DNA of 39,660 bases, taken from Perkinsus marinus ATCC 50983. Its lineage: Eukaryota > Perkinsozoa > Perkinsida > Perkinsidae. The notes under the pieces are model-generated. The model did no database searches. It was not told the DNA's origin and saw only the letters and a program-made list of their open reading frames with translations. Location of the stretch: assembly GCF_000006405.1 (NCBI RefSeq), contig NW_003214659.1:124803-164462 (forward strand), in the 5' to 3' direction. Made by a program: the position numbers and the translations under genes. This document shows positions 1-9,381 of this stretch, in pieces (position 1 is the stretch's first letter; every line of letters begins with the position of its first letter).

Positions 1-523
1 AGAACTAAGTAATACACACAGCAAAGTTCGATGCACACTGAGAACACAACAACACCAACATTTTAAAAGAGAACTTCAACATAACCATAAAACCGTGCCC
101 ATCAGAAACAACACATCACTTACTGTCATCTCCTTCGCCGTTCACCTCGTTATCAGGTACTGCCGTGAACTTATCCCAGCAACGTTCATGACATCTCCAT
201 CTACTCCACTCCACCCAGGCCTGCCTGTCACACCGTGTCACACAATCCGATCGCCGATCCACATCCGACATGCGCGGATTCTTCCCCGTCACATCCCTAT
301 ACGTGAGGATACTAAAACAAATGACAAAACAGCATTTTGTGTGCTGCTGTCCCCCTTGAGCTTACCAGTTCCGACACAAATGCGTGGGGAAGAAGTAGTT
401 GTAAAAATCAAAGAGGTAATCAAAGACGCCAGAACGACCTATAGGCTCTCCCCCAGGGTATCTGAGTATCACTCACAACAGCTCTCCGCACCTTCCACGC
501 AAGCCAACAACAACAGCACCCAT
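1..523 (-). CDS. Possible 5' part of an unknown Cys/Trp-rich protein gene, cut by the window edge
   Basis: I do not recognise this gene. On the minus strand an ATG at 523 opens a short exon (477-523) beginning MGAVVVGLRG. It can be joined in phase to an exon at 124-311 that is rich in Cys and Trp (a WVEWSRWRC stretch) and ends at a textbook GTAAGT donor. A third exon could begin near position 34 after a TTCTCAG acceptor and stays open to the window edge. The phases agree across both junctions, which is the main support. The WxxW/Cys spacing is loosely like a thrombospondin type-1 repeat but too weak to name. It could also be chance open frame. Confidence 0.28.
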
Positions 524-1341
524 ACTTTCACAAACTAGCATTAGAACCTCCAATTTACCAAAACAACGAAATATATCACTTCACCATATAATACTCCGAT
601 TCTATATAAAGTAGTCATGGGCTGTCGAAAAACAAGTAAAACAATACATCGGATATATTTCATTAAATGTTATAAAGTGTATATTTTCTGCCAAGTTATG
701 GGTATAACCGGGGTGCTCAGTTTATGCAACCAAACCACGGACAAATAGAAACTCTACGTGATACCAAACGATGAGACGAAATACACCCTTACTTCATCAT
801 CACAGAAGATAGAGAAAATCAAAGCTGACTCCGAATTCACGCGCCCGGAAAAACAACACCAAAATTCTGAGTTTCATGACTTAGTCCTCAAAAACGACCT
901 TGTTACACCGACTGCTTGCCATCACCACTCCCAATGAGAACTCCTCTACTACTTTCGTTCGCATCTGCCAACATCCCTAAAGAAGTAAGGCACGCACAGT
1001 TCAGCCTTCACACAGGAGGTATAACCAGACTTCGCCTCCTGGTCAGTCCACAGCAAACTGTAATCAGGCTCGTCAGTGAACAGGGAACCGGACATCGCGA
1101 TAACGGCCACAGCAATCTAACACGCATCATTTACTTCCATTAAACGCAATTCACATTATAGATAAACAAGGGCTACCTCCTGAGCCCAGAAATAGATATA
1201 CCAACCACAGTTTGCAGGCAGAGAATAACCAACAATACAAAGCGACTTCACCTATACTCACTAAGCGCGACGACTACGACGAATGCATAAGACAGGCACG
1301 TCTTCCTCTACTTCACAGCACCACTACCGCACATCACGGTT
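524..1341. other. Region without a supported gene, 3' of the Mei2-like gene
   Basis: This stretch follows the stop codon of the minus-strand Mei2-like gene and should hold its 3' UTR. Only short open frames occur. A minus-strand ATG near 1096 opens about 48 codons with a plausible amino-acid mix (MSGSLFTDEPDY at the start), but no family is recognised and no splice model supports it. Confidence 0.4.
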
Positions 1342-2514
1342 TTATTTATCCTGGGAATAGAGCCTAACGCCAACACTTTGACCGTTGATCCAATGACGTT
1401 GCTCCAGCACGTATCTCGCCACTTCATCGCTGGCAAAAGTGCAAAAACCAAATCCTCGAGACATTCCCGTTTTCTTGTCGCGAACAACAGTAGAGGACAG
1501 CACTTGCCCAAACTGCGAGAAATGGGCTCGTATATCTTCATCAGTAGTAGCAGGGCTCAACCCACCAATGAAAAGCTTGTTGGCCGCGTTCGGTACACTA
1601 CTGTTGGTATGACGCCTATTAGGTCGCACGCCACCATCAGTATGGGTAACATGACTAGCACCCTGTACCATCGCAGATACACGCCGCATATTAGCTCTCT
1701 TGAAACTCTGGTCAGGAGCCGGGAACGGGAGATCACTGCCGTCCGCACCAAACAACAGAGGACGATACTCAGGATCTGGCAACTCATTTACGGGAGAGTT
1801 ACGGTAGTGTTCAACGTTACGCTCCAGACCTTGCACGCGAGCCCAACACACAGCACATATTTTCACCGATCGCACCGCGGGCAACTGATAGCCATCAAAT
1901 ACTTCCATAAATCTGACCGCGTAATCATGATGAGCAAAATTGATAAAAGCATAGCCCATGTTACAGCCATTCTTGAAATCCACCGGCAAATAAAAGAAAT
2001 TATACATAGTCTTGAAGCCTTTCTCATCTATCGCTTCCAGAAGCCCACTCTGGGTATACTTGTTCGGAATATTCCTCAGCATCACCGTAGTGAGGTCTTC
2101 CTCCGTTTCGCCACTGCTACCCTTATCTTCTTTCGTGGGGACGAACCCTGGTGAGAAAGGGGGCGTATCCACTTGGGGAGAGGGAGAAAACGAGCCACTC
2201 TTAGGTTCCTCAGTAACTGCTTCGAGCCCAATCGAAGCTGCCAGTTCAGCACCAACAGGAGGCATACTCCCCACTGCAGCCTCGTCAACCTCCATGGTAC
2301 CAGGCGGGCACGTGGAAGCTCTATTAAAGACACTTGGTTTCGCAACGCCAAACTCCAAAAATGTGTTCTTCACAAACCCCTCGGGGCCGGCGTTCCCTTC
2401 CAGTAAAGGAGCACCACCGTTACCCTCAGTCACGAGCTGTTGCAGAAGCTTGTCAACGCCGTTTTCAGGCAGCATGCCACCGCCCACAGCACCATCACCA
2501 GTTGGGTTAGTCAT
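1342..2514 (-). CDS. Mei2-like RNA-binding protein with a Mei2-type RRM and a second RRM
   Basis: Uninterrupted 390-residue frame from an ATG at 2514. Residues about 141-257 are a Mei2-type RRM (PF04059 type): LRNIPNKYT, then FYLPVDFKNGCNMGYAFINF, which is the family hallmark. Residues about 313-386 are a canonical RRM with RNP2 LFIGGL and RNP1 RGFGFCTF. The first 140 residues are low-complexity, Pro/Gly/Glu-rich and probably disordered. Mei2 proteins bind RNA and control meiosis or differentiation in fungi and plants; here the role is inferred only as RNA binding. The order is unusual, since in plant and fungal Mei2 the Mei2-type RRM is the last one. A GCGGAGCGAAGC motif lies about 66 bp upstream of the start codon. 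Confidence 0.9.
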   Translation of the reverse strand: MTNPTGDGAVGGGMLPENGVDKLLQQLVTEGNGGAPLLEGNAGPEGFVKNTFLEFGVAKPSVFNRASTCPPGTMEVDEAAVGSMPPVGAELAASIGLEAVTEEPKSGSFSPSPQVDTPPFSPGFVPTKEDKGSSGETEEDLTTVMLRNIPNKYTQSGLLEAIDEKGFKTMYNFFYLPVDFKNGCNMGYAFINFAHHDYAVRFMEVFDGYQLPAVRSVKICAVCWARVQGLERNVEHYRNSPVNELPDPEYRPLLFGADGSDLPFPAPDQSFKRANMRRVSAMVQGASHVTHTDGGVRPNRRHTNSSVPNAANKLFIGGLSPATTDEDIRAHFSQFGQVLSSTVVRDKKTGMSRGFGFCTFASDEVARYVLEQRHWINGQSVGVRLYSQDK

Positions 2515-4122
2515 GCTGGGAGTACTACAGAATCACAAAACGTTCGCCACGTCAAACGCGACGCGGTTGGTACGTTTTAGCGGAGCGAAGCGATTCATGA
2601 CTACCACTTTTCGATGACTAGGAACTCAACGTTTCAAAAGAATCTATGCCTATCACCATTCCTACAGTATATCATGATAATTCGTAACTGATGAAGTGGA
2701 GATAGGCGAAAAGCCCGTCAGCAAAATGATAAGTTTTTTCGTAAGAGGCAGCACAGTAGATGCGCCGACTTGAAATGGGAGATAATACACGTGTCAACGT
2801 GCGCCAAGCACGTCACGTGTGACAAGCGTACACGTGAAGTTAACACGAATTATGGTCAGTCGGGGGGTCAGGCAGGTCATAAGGGTGTTGCACGAATCGT
2901 TGTGGATAGAACTCACAAGAGTTCGCATTCACAGGGGGATCCAAAAGTTGCACGCACAGTATTGTTGTAATTTTAGAACTAACCTCAAGGTGGAGCAACC
3001 TTGCATTGAAGAGTACCTTCTTGTTTGGCGACAAACACCATTCGAGTTGAGGCCATTCCGAATGCGGGGATACGCCGGTCTTCTCAACAGTCAGGGGAGA
3101 CCCTACACCCTAAGCTGCGGACTATGTAAACCTTGCGGTTTAGTAAGTGTCCGAGCAGTCCTTTGCTGGGCGCTCGGCTCGTCAATTGTATGGTCGCATG
3201 CAACTGAGGGGTCTCTGAAGGTTAAAGTCGAGATGATAGCAGGACTCAACCTAGGACCCCCCAGGGAAAGTTTTCTGGAGTGATTTGAAAGAACATCTTT
3301 TTTTGTGGTTTTGTAAAGTCATTTGCTCCTGTAGGACAACATCTTGAGGAGTTGTGTCGTTATTCATTAGGCGTAAAGTGAACGGCTTAGGAACACTCCA
3401 CAAACTTGAGTGAGGAAGTCGCGGGTTGAAATATTCGGGCAGAATCTTGCCGCTGGGAGATTAGGTTTAGTATGACGGCTTAGGATCTTGCCGGCTGATA
3501 CGAGAGATCAAGCGAGCTGTTATGTACATCCATACGACTGTCTGGTTATAATCGAAATTCGAATTTAAATCATGATAGAGATCCAACTACTGGCAGAAAA
3601 TTTCTTGAAAAACACGGCACACGTCATAGAGGACAGTTGACAGGTGGGATTGCCTGCCTGCGATAATGATGGATCCACATCGATCAAAAAGATTGTGAAT
3701 CATCGAGCAGGAGGCAATGTATGGAGAAGTTAGCAGAGATACGCGCGAGTAATGGAAACTCACTATCTGAAAGCTTTCTTGTGTGCAACTTAGATCATCG
3801 CCGGCCACCTCACGCAACTCATGAAATGCAACAGCATTGTTTGGACAGTATCATAGGCATCAACGAAGGACAAGCTCTATATCTTTTTGGGAAGTGACAG
3901 TTTTAGCCCAATGGGACAAATGTACACAGCATACATCAGCGCTAGATATCTTGGAGTAGCTGCGCGAATCATAGTTCATCAGTCCTGTAAGCAGTTCGTA
4001 ACACCAATAACATTCTATGAACGTAATATGCCGACTGCCTTGAAAGGTATAGGATTTGTTTCGATGTCGTAGCTTGCTATGGTAGTTGTATTTCGTCAGT
4101 TATCAAGTTGTCATATTCCACC
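2515..4122. other. Divergent intergenic region between Mei2-like gene and aldolase
   Basis: About 1.6 kb between two divergently transcribed genes, so it should contain both promoters. The longest frame here starts at GTG, encodes no recognisable protein and is treated as noise. A small inverted repeat (TAAACC / GGTTTA, around 3127-3142) is visible. I found no tRNA, 5S rRNA, snRNA or spliced-leader sequence in it. Confidence 0.5.
2580..2591 (+). repeat. Recurrent 12-mer GCGGAGCGAAGC, copy 1
   Basis: Exact copy of a 12-base motif also found at 16082-16093 (reverse complement) and 30471-30482, with near copies at about 17967, 21006, 22760 and 33304. This copy lies in the presumed 5' UTR or promoter of the Mei2-like gene. 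Function unknown. Confidence 0.6.
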
Positions 4123-5208
4123 ATGCCCGCTCGTGAGGTCCTTAAGTATCAGTCTGAGCTCATTCAGACCGCCAACGCCATCTGCACTCCCGGTAAGGGA
4201 ATCTTGGCTGCTGATGAGTCCACTGGTACCATCAAGAAGCGTTTCGATGCTGCTGGTATCGAGAACACTGAGGAGCACCGTGCTGCCTACAGATCTCTTC
4301 TTTTCACTGCCCCTGATGCTGGCAAGTACATATCTGGGTCCATTCTATTCGAGGAAACTCTTTTCCAGAAGAATGCTGAAGGTATCCCGATGGTCGACTT
4401 GCTTAAGAAGCAGGGCATCATCCCCGGTATCAAGGTTGATAAGGGACTTGTCCAGCTCGCTGGTACCGATGGCGAGACGGCCACTCAGGGACTTGATGGT
4501 CTTGCTGAGCGTTGCCAGAAGTATTACGAACAGGGTGCTCGCTTTGCCAAGTGGAGAGCTGTTCTGAAGATCGACGAAGCTAAGCAAATGCCTTCTCAGC
4601 TTTCCATCGTGGAGACTGCTCACACTCTTGCTCGTTATGCGACCATCTGTCAGGCCAATGGTCTTGTTCCCATTGTCGAGCCCGAGATCTTGACGGACGG
4701 TGCTCACACCATCGAGACTTCTGCCTATGTTACTGAGAGAGTTTTATCTGCTGTTTTCAAGGCCTTGAACGACCAGCATGTTCTTCTTGAGGGTTGCCTC
4801 CTCAAGCCTAATATGGTTACTGCTGGTGCCGACTGCCCTGTGCGCCCTACCGCCCAGAAGATTGCTGAGTTGACTGTCCGCACTCTTGCCCGTACTGTCC
4901 CTCCGGCTCTCGTTGGTGTCGTCTTCCTTTCTGGTGGTCAGAGTGAGGAGGATGCTTCCATCAATCTGTCCGCCATGAACCAGCTTCCTACGGAGCGTCG
5001 TCCGTGGGCTCTAACTTTCTCCTATGGTCGTGCTCTCCAGGCCAGTGCCATCAAGACCTGGTCTGGTAAGGAGGAGAACACCAAGGCTGCTCAGGAAGCT
5101 TTCCTCGTCCGCGCCAAGGCTAACTCCGAGGCTCAACTCGGTAAATACCAGGGCTCTGGTGATGAGTCTGCCAAGGAGTCTTTGTATGTGAAGAACTATG
5201 TTTACTAA
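4123..5208 (+). CDS. FBA: Class I fructose-bisphosphate aldolase
   Basis: Cleaves fructose-1,6-bisphosphate to dihydroxyacetone phosphate and glyceraldehyde-3-phosphate in glycolysis and gluconeogenesis, most likely in the cytosol. The 361-residue frame is intronless and of normal length for class I enzymes. The Schiff-base lysine is K228 in [10 protein letters not shown]; other active-site blocks are visible (ILAADEST near residue 27, [10 protein letters not shown] near 141, VEPEIL near 185), and the C-terminal Tyr needed for fructose-bisphosphate specificity is present (KNYVY end). The start is the ATG at 4123 in a CCACCATGC context; the frame extends 15 bases further upstream only through a TTG. 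Strong codon bias and lack of introns suggest high expression. No targeting peptide is visible. Confidence 0.97.
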   Translation: MPAREVLKYQSELIQTANAICTPGKGILAADESTGTIKKRFDAAGIENTEEHRAAYRSLLFTAPDAGKYISGSILFEETLFQKNAEGIPMVDLLKKQGIIPGIKVDKGLVQLAGTDGETATQGLDGLAERCQKYYEQGARFAKWRAVLKIDEAKQMPSQLSIVETAHTLARYATICQANGLVPIVEPEILTDGAHTIETSAYVTERVLSAVFKALNDQHVLLEGCLLKPNMVTAGADCPVRPTAQKIAELTVRTLARTVPPALVGVVFLSGGQSEEDASINLSAMNQLPTERRPWALTFSYGRALQASAIKTWSGKEENTKAAQEAFLVRAKANSEAQLGKYQGSGDESAKESLYVKNYVY

Positions 5209-6213
5209 GCTCCTATTCGCAATTATTTTTCCCCAACAGTGATAAACGATTGTAACTGTACCAAGTTACTAGTGTATGCGTGATTCGCAAACTCATTCAG
5301 TTGTTGTGTTTGCAAGTCGGGACAGAGTAGCTCGTATTATATATGATCGCATGTCGGCATAGACATCATACACTAGAACGTTATATACGCTGATAGTATC
5401 ACTATATGTAGCGTTTACTGCAAAAATTTGTGTACGAGAGTCGTCCTACGGTGATAGACTATCGTAGTACGACCCCAATAGGGATGAGCACCACTGGTGA
5501 AACCGTAAAAGTGGGTACTGTACGTCGCTCAAACTATATAATTGTCACTACCTCCGATGACAATTAATATGTTAGGAATAATACTGTTGGAGATTACTGT
5601 AATTGATGGAACTTACTGTAATTCCACTCTGGGCTTGATTGTTCCACTTTTCACATGATTTATTTCTATATCCAGTTGGCGATTGTGAAGAGTGATTGAC
5701 GAGTCATTTCGTTTCACTCTAGCCTTGTGCGTTTTATACTCATTTGCAATACTCTAAATCGATAATATCGATTATATATCGATTCGATACATAACTCAAA
5801 GAGTAATGATGCGAGATAACGTGGCGTTATCTGTATCGTCGTGACAGTTTTGTACATCAGAGAATGCGCTAGCTCGCTATTGTAATGGGAACGGAATTTC
5901 TCCTCGGTGGTGATTTACCACCGATTATGCGTTCGGCATAGACAACGTAAGTCTGCCCTCGTGCTCGTGATGTAGGACTGTTCTGTCGTCACTACAGCTT
6001 AGGAGGCGTATCATCTATCTGCTTATGATCGATTGATTCGTATTGTAACTTACGCTTACAATTTGTAAGCGTATATGTCACATCAGGGACAACGCTGATC
6101 TCTCAGGAGGTTGGTATAATCAACTCAACGAGTTTTGATACCACCACACTAACGTCGCGAGGTTTCCAACGCAAATTCCTCGAGATCCACGCAGCCTCAG
6201 AAACAATGTTCAC
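5209..6213. other. Tail-to-tail intergenic region with a cluster of short perfect hairpins
   Basis: Lies between the 3' ends of aldolase (+) and oligoribonuclease (-), with no open frame of interest. It holds at least six compact inverted repeats: 5441-5472 (one mismatch and a bulge), 5539-5566 (9-bp arms), 5757-5773 (8-bp arms), 5814-5832 (8-bp arms, 3-nt loop), 5904-5924 (8-bp arms), and 6051-6073 (10-bp perfect arms TACGCTTACA, 3-nt loop). They may act in transcript 3'-end formation or be remnants of small palindromic elements; the function is not shown by sequence. Confidence 0.6.
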
Positions 6214-7237
6214 TCAATTGGAGACTTTGCAGTTGATGAAGCCGCAATCTCTGTAGTGTTTCAGTTCATTGATGCTGTCCTGAATATCCTCCAGGGCTCG
6301 ATGCGTTGCTCGTTTTCCAGTGAAGGCTTCAAGAGTTTCCGGGTCCCAGCGCTTGGCAAGCTCTTTTATTGTGCTAACGTCAAGAACACGATAATGCAAG
6401 TAACCTGAGAGCACAAACAGATGCGACACATCAGGTGAATTCCTCGGTCTTACCACTGAACCTCGGCATGTACTTCTCAAGGAACCTCTTGTCAACGTGA
6501 ACAGTGTTGCCCGCCAAAAGCCCCTGGCCTTCCTTCACAAACTCAGCTGCGACCTAACGAGTTGATATTCAGCGTGATTGTCGTGGTGGTTAAGCCAACC
6601 TCGGCGAGCTGTCGATCAGCTTCTCCCTCACTGATCGTTGATTTCAACACTTCCTCAGCGAGCATGGCAGGCACGGGCTGCCCATTTTTCCACCCGAACT
6701 GCTTACGGCACCAATCGTTCATACCGTTTAGCACCTCAGTTGGTTGGTGTATGACAAGATCCGGCCCCTGAAACCAAAAGTCCGATCTATCACCGTGGTG
6801 GTCCGAATAGAGCGTTCACTCTCAGTGTGTGTCAATTTGAACTGCAGATGTGAAAAAGGGCGTCAGTGACTGAGAACTGATCTAAAACTGTGCAGAAAAT
6901 AGAGAACACTATCATGTTTTTACAATGTAAAAGTGTCAATGTCGACACTACATATGTTCCACACGCATCCATCAAAGAAAGAATGTCATACCGTCCAATA
7001 CCGCACCCCGCCTACTTCGTGTAAAACGTTGAGGTGTTTATCAGTAACAATAAGCGCCACTTCAAGTAAACGATCGGTCTCCCCAAGAACCCCATAGGCA
7101 TCACCAAGATTAGTCATCTCGCAGTCAACCCACAGGAGAACTCCCTGAAAACCAACAGGTCAATACGACTTACAAACCATCGTCATTGTCAACGCAGTAA
7201 TAAGACTTACATCGTTAGTTTTAGCTCTAGGTGCCAT
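6214..7237 (-). CDS. REXO2: Oligoribonuclease (DEDDh 3'-5' exonuclease), 5 exons
   Basis: Degrades 2-5 nt RNA oligomers to mononucleotides. Exons in coding order: 7211-7237, 7016-7144, 6600-6767, 6454-6553, 6214-6404; all junctions are GT-AG and keep phase, giving about 204 residues (family 180-240). All DEDDh residues are visible: D and E in [11 protein letters not shown] in [11 protein letters not shown] and D in [11 protein letters not shown]. The family block [19 protein letters not shown] is in the last exon. The exon 2 donor is set at 7016 because the protein then aligns without an insert ([12 protein letters not shown]); a better donor 24 nt downstream would add eight residues. In-frame ATGs upstream at 7348 and 7366 could add a mitochondrial presequence. 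Its 5' end lies within about 125 nt of the GT61 stop codon. Confidence 0.9.
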
Positions 7238-7362
7238 GCGTGGTAACAATTCGCAAGTCCACTGCCGCAGAAAACGCCACAAAACGACTAAGTTGAACTG
7301 ACTAGGTAAAGAATACACACCGGAACGCAACTGCTTAGTGTTCACCATGGAAAATGTTCCCA

Positions 7363-8733
7363 TCATGCTGAAGTCATGCATTTGCGCCATTTGATCTCCG
7401 CTTCACCAACAGCCTCGCCAAGCTGAATAATATCCCACTTGAATTCCACAGTCGTATGGCCAAGTTTCTGTTTCAAAAAGGTATGGCTAACACCGCGATA
7501 AGCTGCCAGATTTCTATAGTGACCATCAGCTCCAGTGCCAAGCTCCAGGATTTGACCACAGTCTGGTAGCATTATCAACCACCACAGTGCAGCCCCGTGC
7601 ACTCCCAGGAGTATATCAGTATTGGCCGCAGTTTCCAACTGTTTCTGCAACTCCAGCTCGCCGAACTTGACAAGGCGTACCTCCCTCCCTGGCCTTTTAA
7701 GTGACTCCACCATCACACCCTCATTTATCGCTCTTCTGTTAAACCCCATCCCGCGAGATATGACAGTTATACGCACACGCTGGACTGCCAACGCTGGTCT
7801 CGGCGTAACGTTATACACCTTCATCAAGTGATCTCGATAAGCCATCAGGATGGACGATCGCCCGCAGCCTTTCAAGGGCAGTTTAGTGTGAAATGCTTGC
7901 TCCGGGGGCACTGGGAAAATGACTTTTTCAAAGCACACTGTCCCCCCTTCTTTGGCAAGCTCATCAGCGTACACCGTTCTACCAGGGGCTAGCACAGCCT
8001 CATATATACCCAATAATGGGAAAATTTTTCTCAGGTCAGGCTTGGGTCGGTTGATCAAAATAGTGACATCACCTGGGTCCAATTCAAGTGCTGCCATAGT
8101 AATGAACAACGTGAGTATTTCCTCATGACTATGCCATGGATTTCTCCCCAACGTCTCTCTCGTGCGAAAGACCATCACCGTGCCAAGCGCATGCGTGCAA
8201 TTCGGTTGTGCCATAGGGACACCTCTAAACTCAGCTAATTGTTTATTCTTTTTATCTTCACAGTCGATGAACTTCATCCCCTTGAAAGCCTCCGATGCCC
8301 TGCAGTGACCATACAACCTCAACCTAGTGAGATTCCCAATCTCCTTCGTGACGGTATACAAGTGGCGACCCACACACAGGTAGTTTCTAGCCACCCCTCC
8401 CTTGGCCTTAACATAACACTTCAACGTGCTCTCACCGCCACCACAATACATATCAGGTTGAGCCCCCAAGAGTGCCCTCCTATATTTCACAACCCGTTCA
8501 TGGCCAGCCAAGAGTCCGCATGCTTCGGGCTGCCTTGTACCATCATGACGTGCGATCAATCTATCAAAGAGCGATCCTGAGACTGCCTGCCCGACTCCCC
8601 CCCTTGCTATAGGGCTCGGACCCCTAGGTGCTTTGGATATCGTGTGTAGCGTCCATACACCCAAGACTAGCAACGACACCTGGAAGATCGTCCTCTTGGA
8701 GAGCCTCTCTCTCGACCTACGACGTTTATTCAT
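7363..8733 (-). CDS. GT61-family glycosyltransferase, type II membrane protein
   Basis: Single-exon frame of 456 residues from the ATG at 8733; an upstream GTG in frame is ignored. The N terminus is basic (MNKRRRSRERLSKR) followed by one hydrophobic segment at about residues 15-31, the layout of a Golgi/ER type II enzyme with a lumenal catalytic domain. The GT61 (DUF563) signature is LLGVHGAALWWLIMLPDCGQ at about 375-394, preceded by a conserved block around PWHSHEEILTLF. Known GT61 members include EOGT (O-GlcNAc), XYLT-type plant xylosyltransferases and protist homologs; donor and acceptor cannot be told here. Several Cys residues fit a lumenal fold. It lies head-to-tail with oligoribonuclease, whose optional upstream start overlaps this stop codon. 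Confidence 0.87.
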   Translation of the reverse strand: MNKRRRSRERLSKRTIFQVSLLVLGVWTLHTISKAPRGPSPIARGGVGQAVSGSLFDRLIARHDGTRQPEACGLLAGHERVVKYRRALLGAQPDMYCGGGESTLKCYVKAKGGVARNYLCVGRHLYTVTKEIGNLTRLRLYGHCRASEAFKGMKFIDCEDKKNKQLAEFRGVPMAQPNCTHALGTVMVFRTRETLGRNPWHSHEEILTLFITMAALELDPGDVTILINRPKPDLRKIFPLLGIYEAVLAPGRTVYADELAKEGGTVCFEKVIFPVPPEQAFHTKLPLKGCGRSSILMAYRDHLMKVYNVTPRPALAVQRVRITVISRGMGFNRRAINEGVMVESLKRPGREVRLVKFGELELQKQLETAANTDILLGVHGAALWWLIMLPDCGQILELGTGADGHYRNLAAYRGVSHTFLKQKLGHTTVEFKWDIIQLGEAVGEAEIKWRKCMTSA

Positions 8734-9381
8734 ATTACCCACATTAAAACAACTACATCAAAGCACCCCATCAGCCTTCCTAACGCAAAACGCTGGCAAA
8801 AAATGGGTAAAAACGCTCAAGCCACAGCAAACTGGTCGTATATAGCATCCCGCACTTTAAAGAGATTTTGGCACAGGTCTGAAAGACAGTATAACAAACC
8901 GCCATCACAGACCACACTGCTTACCCCCTGTCACTTGAACGACTGTAGTCTGTGCATGCGTTGACTCTTCCTCTTCTCCCTCACCCAATGCCCCGCCAGG
9001 CGCCATACCCAAATCCTGAGCAGCTTCTCTCGCTGCCGGCCTGGGAGAAAATCGATCCTCATGCAAGGCCACTTAGCTGACTGCAGCATAAAAATTTACA
9101 TCCATGCTCTCAATAAAACTTCGCTCCTCGTCAACATCATGTGTATAATTAATCACCCCCGACAGTGAGACGCTGGAGAGTTTCATATATAGATGTTTGC
9201 TTTCCTCAGCTGCTGAGCTCAGGAGTTTCCTCACTAATTATACAAATTTACACACGAAATAGAGCAAACGTGCACTAAAGCTAACAAGAAATTTCAGGAA
9301 TTTTCTCAAAATTTTTCCATTTTCCCACTGTGTGACACATGTACTAAGTGTGTCACCACCCAGCCACAAGACGGTTCCCTC
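8734..9381. other. Gap between CPSF2 and GT61, holding a repeat copy and a possible extra CPSF2 exon
   Basis: After the CPSF2 frame's TAG (9382-9384) there is an alternative GTAGGA donor two bases earlier in the reading. On the minus strand around 8930-9075 there is an acidic open stretch (GALGEGEEEESTHAQ) that could be a last CPSF2 exon, but no acceptor in the needed phase was found. The gap also carries a reversed copy of the dispersed repeat (9185-9357). It should include the 5' UTR of the GT61 gene. Confidence 0.4.
9185..9357 (+). repeat. Introner-like repeat, copy 1
   Basis: Reads in the opposite sense to the surrounding minus-strand genes. One end has GTTTGCTTTCCTCAGC followed by CTGAGCTCAGGAG and GTTTCCTCAC; the middle has a TTCGTGTGTAAATTTG-like block in reverse; the far end is rich in AAATTTCC. 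Closes with an 8-bp inverted repeat (GTGACACA 9332-9339, TGTGTCAC 9349-9356). It is the only copy not clearly inside a defined intron. Confidence 0.6.

Noticed and set aside
2819-3283. Plus-strand 154-codon frame
   Set aside because: It opens with GTG, shows no domain or coding-like pattern, and no splice context supports it.
4108-4122. Five-residue longer aldolase start
   Set aside because: The longer frame begins with TTG. The ATG at 4123 has good context and matches the family N terminus.
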